Shown here piece by piece: positions 61,201 through 64,000 of a stretch of 64,000 nucleotides of DNA. Location: the NCBI GenBank assembly GCA_932294295.1, contig OW028575.1, positions 41,202,753-41,266,752 of the forward strand. Reading direction: 5' to 3'. Position numbers and translations under genes: made by a program. Origin of the DNA: Alitta virens. Taxonomy: Eukaryota; Annelida; Polychaeta; Phyllodocida; Nereididae. The notes below the pieces were generated by a model. The model had not been told where the DNA came from, made no database searches, and worked only from the letters and a program-made list of their open reading frames with translations. Positions within the stretch are counted from its first letter, which is position 1; each line of letters opens with the position of its first letter.

Positions 61201-61385
61201 GTGGTGGTGGATTAGGGCTTTACGTCCTGTATTTCTGCACCTGATGGGCTAATTAGGACAGGCAGGGACCATGGCAATGAGACGAAGGATGAGACAGCCA
61301 TCCAACATAGGCTCGACCGGAAATTGAACCCGGGACCCAGTGGTTGGAAGCCCAGCGCGTTACCACTGAGCTAGGCCCCCACCCC
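61201..61385 (-). mobile_element. tRNA-derived SINE, family 1, copy G
   Basis: A full-length copy in minus orientation (GTGGTGGTGGATTAGGGC ... CTAGGCCCCCACCCC on the plus strand). It is flanked by a perfect 14-bp duplication, GACTTAATTGATGC, at 61187-61200 and 61386-61399. Confidence 0.96.
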
Positions 61386-61622
61386 GACTTAATTGATGCA
61401 AAGAATACTATGTTGTTCTTCTTGGGGTATCCACACACACTACCTTTAGATTATTGTATGACATTAAAAGTTGAAGTTGCACCACCAAATGTACTTGGCA
61501 TTGAATCATCCTTTGATGCACTTCTATTAATTCAAATACCCATTGCGAATTATATTTTATCATTTATTCCCTCGTTCTCCATAATTCAAGTACTTCCAAT
61601 CAAGACTTCCACAACCATTAAA

Positions 61623-61730
61623 TCAGCCAGCAATTTGTCCAGCCACATAACGTGGAAATCCTGGCAGCTCATTGAGGGAATAAAGAGAACTCTCTCCACT
61701 TGACTCTAACATAATGCTTCCGGTCGCCAT
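61623..61730 (-). CDS. Hypothetical 35-codon reading frame with a TISU-like start
   Basis: The frame starts in CAAGATGGCGAC, which has A at -3 and G at +4. It nearly matches the TISU element (SAASATGGCGGC) that combines a YY1 site with a start codon in short-5'UTR mRNAs. The peptide begins MATGSIMLESSGESSLYS, contains ELPGFPRY and ends at TGA. No strong splice donor follows. It could be a microprotein, an upstream frame, or chance coding beneath a real promoter. Family unknown. Confidence 0.25.
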   Translation of the reverse strand: MATGSIMLESSGESSLYSLNELPGFPRYVAGQIAG

Positions 61731-61752
61731 CTTGCCTGGCAAATGACGTCAT
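61715..61752 (-). promoter_or_regulatory. Compact promoter-like element (CRE, YY1/TISU, ETS)
   Basis: Reading the minus strand, a perfect CRE palindrome TGACGTCA (61751-61744) is followed by AAGATGGCG (YY1 type) and CCGGAAG (ETS) within about 30 bases. That order and spacing is typical of TATA-less housekeeping promoters. Confidence 0.45.
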
Positions 61753-62463
61753 AGAAATTCAGCTCAGGCTCTCGCGCATTCTCGTATTGCCTCGGGTAAA
61801 ACGAGACTTCCTCTGAGCTTTCGTAGACCCCATTGGTTTGACCTGATCAGTTGACTTGACCTTCAACAGTCCGCACTCTATTACCGAGACTCATACTTTT
61901 AACTCTATGCGCATGCATAATGTATACAGTACAGCAGAAATTATAAATAACATAGAAATGATATAACAAGAAGTATGAAGTATGCAATTGCATCTGGGGT
62001 AGGAAAATTTGACAGTTCATAATTTTAATGCAGTTATCAAGGGAAACCTGCAGTGTTTGCAACAGGACCCTATAAAGTCGTAGATATGACATGCACAAAT
62101 ATATATATGAAACAGTGGATTAAGTCATTCGTTCGCCTGAGCCTGTTAAGTACAATTCTTTGGCAAAGTACTGAATATATATATTATGTTCAAGCCAAAC
62201 ATTGTGTATCATTTCTCTGTCTTATTACTCTCTTAATTGAGCATCTGATCATTTGTCCATTTCACCCAATGACCCAATCAATGCTTCCTTAAGAACAATA
62301 GAAATAGACTTCTTTGGAAATCCATTTCTCAATGCAAAAGTCATCAAGCTCAATGGAGCCTTGGAGATGAGGAATCAATTGAGTAGTGATTGATATTACT
62401 CTTGATATAGATCATGACAGTGTAGATGCTGAAATTTGTTTTTCATAAAGAAGTAAATGCTTC

Positions 62464-62618
62464 TACATGGCCAACTGTGCCACGCGCGTTTTCCATGCAT
62501 TTGGATAAACGCGTGGAAAACGCATGGTTTTTGCCTCATTATAATTAGCTAAAAACCATGCATTTTCCATGCGTTTATCCTTCTCATGGAAAACGCACGT
62601 GGCACATTTGTCCATATA
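62464..62618. mobile_element. Hairpin MITE, family H (copy 2)
   Basis: The outer arms are TACATGGCCAACTGTGCCAC and the complement of TATATGGACAAATGTGCCAC. The inner arms around GGATAAACGCGTGGAAAACG are also palindromic, with a central AT-rich loop. Nearly the whole 155 bp folds into one hairpin. Related to 14751-14894. Confidence 0.88.
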
Positions 62619-63070
62619 GTTTTCTTACATTTGGTATTAAAGGACCGACTTTACATAGAATTTCAAGTCTTATATGGATTCAAGAAGCTTTGTAGTTTCT
62701 TGGTCCTACTTTTTGTTGTGTTATACAGATTCAATTTTTCTTCCATGATGTTAACCCAAATCTGTCTTCAAAGTCAAACTCTTAAAGCAGTAGAATTAAC
62801 ATTCGCAGTTTCTTTATATTTGCAGTTAATCTTCCAGAAGTTGCCTCCGAACATTTTTCACCAGAAAATAAATGTTTGCACAGGATCAGATTTGAAAAGA
62901 ACTAATGTTTTCTTGTTTGGCTTGTCACGTGATGACAGGGGTTGAAGGACCCGGATGTGGAACTATTTCTTGGCACGCAAGGAGACGGTCGAACTGCGCT
63001 GCCCATTGATCTCTCTAAGACTGATGTCATAATTGGGGGTGATTTGTCAGACGACTTTTGGACGAGATTT

Positions 63071-63099
63071 TTGGGGACTAGACAACAACTAGTCCCCAA
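63071..63099. repeat. Perfect 11-bp hairpin
   Basis: TTGGGGACTAG, loop ACAACAA, CTAGTCCCCAA. It lies inside a 76-codon frame (62942-63172 plus) that is open but has no recognised family. Confidence 0.9.
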
Positions 63100-63217
63100 T
63101 GAGAAATTTCCTAAAGTTTTTATTTTAGTTTCAGCTGATTTATTATGCCATGGCAATGAATTGTTGGACTGACTTGGCTGCCCACAATACTGGGATAGCC
63201 AAACCATCTCACTATTT

Positions 63218-63383
63218 CAGCCAGTTTCACAGACTTGAAAACTAATCTCATAGACTTGAAAGCTAAACTTCACATGACGTCATGTAAATCAAGGATTCTC
63301 ATTGGTTGAGGAAGTGCCAATGAGAGTCCTTGATTAACATGACCTCATTTGGTGTTTTGCATCCAAGTCCATGAAATTGGCTG
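63218..63383. mobile_element. Foldback MITE with an extended inner stem
   Basis: The outer arms are CAGCCAGTTTCACAGACTTG and the complement of CAGCCAATTTCATGGACTTG. The inner arm AATCAAGGATTCTCATTGG pairs 18 of 19 with the other side across a short loop, and the flanking ATGACGTCATGT / ATGAGGTCATGT also pairs. A 20-bp block (AGACTTGAAA.CTAA) is duplicated in the left arm. Confidence 0.85.
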
Positions 63384-64000
63384 TAATACAATCTCCCATT
63401 ATAAAACCTCTCATATGTTTACCAAATTATATTCTTGCTATTATATTTTACCTCTATTAAGACTTTCTAACAATTAGACCAGTACCGCTATGCTGGTATT
63501 TTGGTTCCAATCTCGAAGATTGCTAGATCAAATAGCTCTTTTTAGCGTTACCAATTTCGAACTGCCCGCCAAATTTCGGCGGAGTTATCTGTGACGTCGC
63601 TTTTGGAGTTTCTCTCGTCTGCTTTGGCAACTCTCGGAGAGTCTCGTGAGTGTTTTGAAGGAGAAATTACAGCGCCCTCTGATGGGTGACAATTAGCGCA
63701 TGAACATGTGGACATAATGAGGGGTAATTACTGATCAAAGCGTCGCTCCCCACGTCAACACCGAGGGCAACAATGTTCTTTGTAGGGGAAGGTGGATGTG
63801 TGACGATTCTGGCCACTCGCTAAAACTTGGTAACTTGTTTCTGGTAAAAAAGAAAAAGAAAAAAAAAGGCACCATCCCAACTTGAAAATAAAACTAATAA
63901 CAAGAAAAACAAAACAACTACTCTATTTATTTAAGCATATAACAGCATTTGTAAGTACTGCTGTACATCTGTTTACTTCATTACAATCAATGTAATTGAT
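63384..64000. other. Window edge, no gene seen
   Basis: A GC-moderate patch around 63.5-63.8 kb includes GTGACGTCGC and CAGCGCCCTCTGATGG, then A-rich sequence. No exon was recognised before the window ends. Confidence 0.4.

Noticed and set aside
61344..61703. 119-codon plus-strand frame
   Set aside because: It begins inside SINE copy G and lies opposite the promoter-like element, with no family resemblance.

Overview
The window looks like a bilaterian invertebrate nuclear genome. It is AT-rich, with a spliced GT/AG multi-exon gene, long introns, tRNA-derived SINEs, non-LTR retrotransposon tails, hairpin MITEs, minisatellites and many G/C homopolymers. There are no operons, prokaryotic ribosome-binding sites or recognisable vertebrate repeats. 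The phylum (for example a lophotrochozoan or an invertebrate deuterostome) cannot be fixed from the sequence alone.

One gene can be built with confidence: a minus-strand DRGX (Drg11/Prrxl1-type paired-like homeobox) gene. Its seven coding exons lie between 21491 and 11000. All splice sites are GT/AG, all phases match, and the joined coding length is 1389 nt (462 residues plus stop). The protein starts with a DRGX-type N-terminus (MFCFHCPP), has a DRGX-type homeodomain (residues 47-106) and ends with an OAR domain (about 427-445). The 3'UTR holds a long AU-rich hairpin. A candidate 5' non-coding exon lies near 27.2-27.4 kb.

Layout: 1-10.5 kb is 3' flank with retroelement tails, two minisatellites and two SINEs. 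10.5-21.5 kb is DRGX, whose introns carry SINEs, hairpin MITEs and a GATA microsatellite. 21.5-64 kb is mostly a gene desert upstream of DRGX. The desert holds transposon fossils (SINEs, three hairpin MITE families, a 5'-truncated LINE reverse-transcriptase C-terminus, Tc1-like and hAT-like MITEs), a 1 kb minisatellite with higher-order structure, and scattered matches to RFX X-box, CTCF, DR1 and CRE motifs. This fits a developmental regulator surrounded by distal control elements, but no enhancer is proven here. A broken unrecognised reading frame lies at 35.96-36.6 kb. A compact promoter with a TISU/YY1-like start and a 35-codon reading frame lies at 61.62-61.75 kb; these are the only other gene-like signals.

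The most novel-looking items are a SINE family whose copies have perfect 12-14 bp target-site duplications and a CCA-rich 3' end, nested insertions that order repeat activity in time, and the hairpin element families. No new enzymatic or defence system was found.
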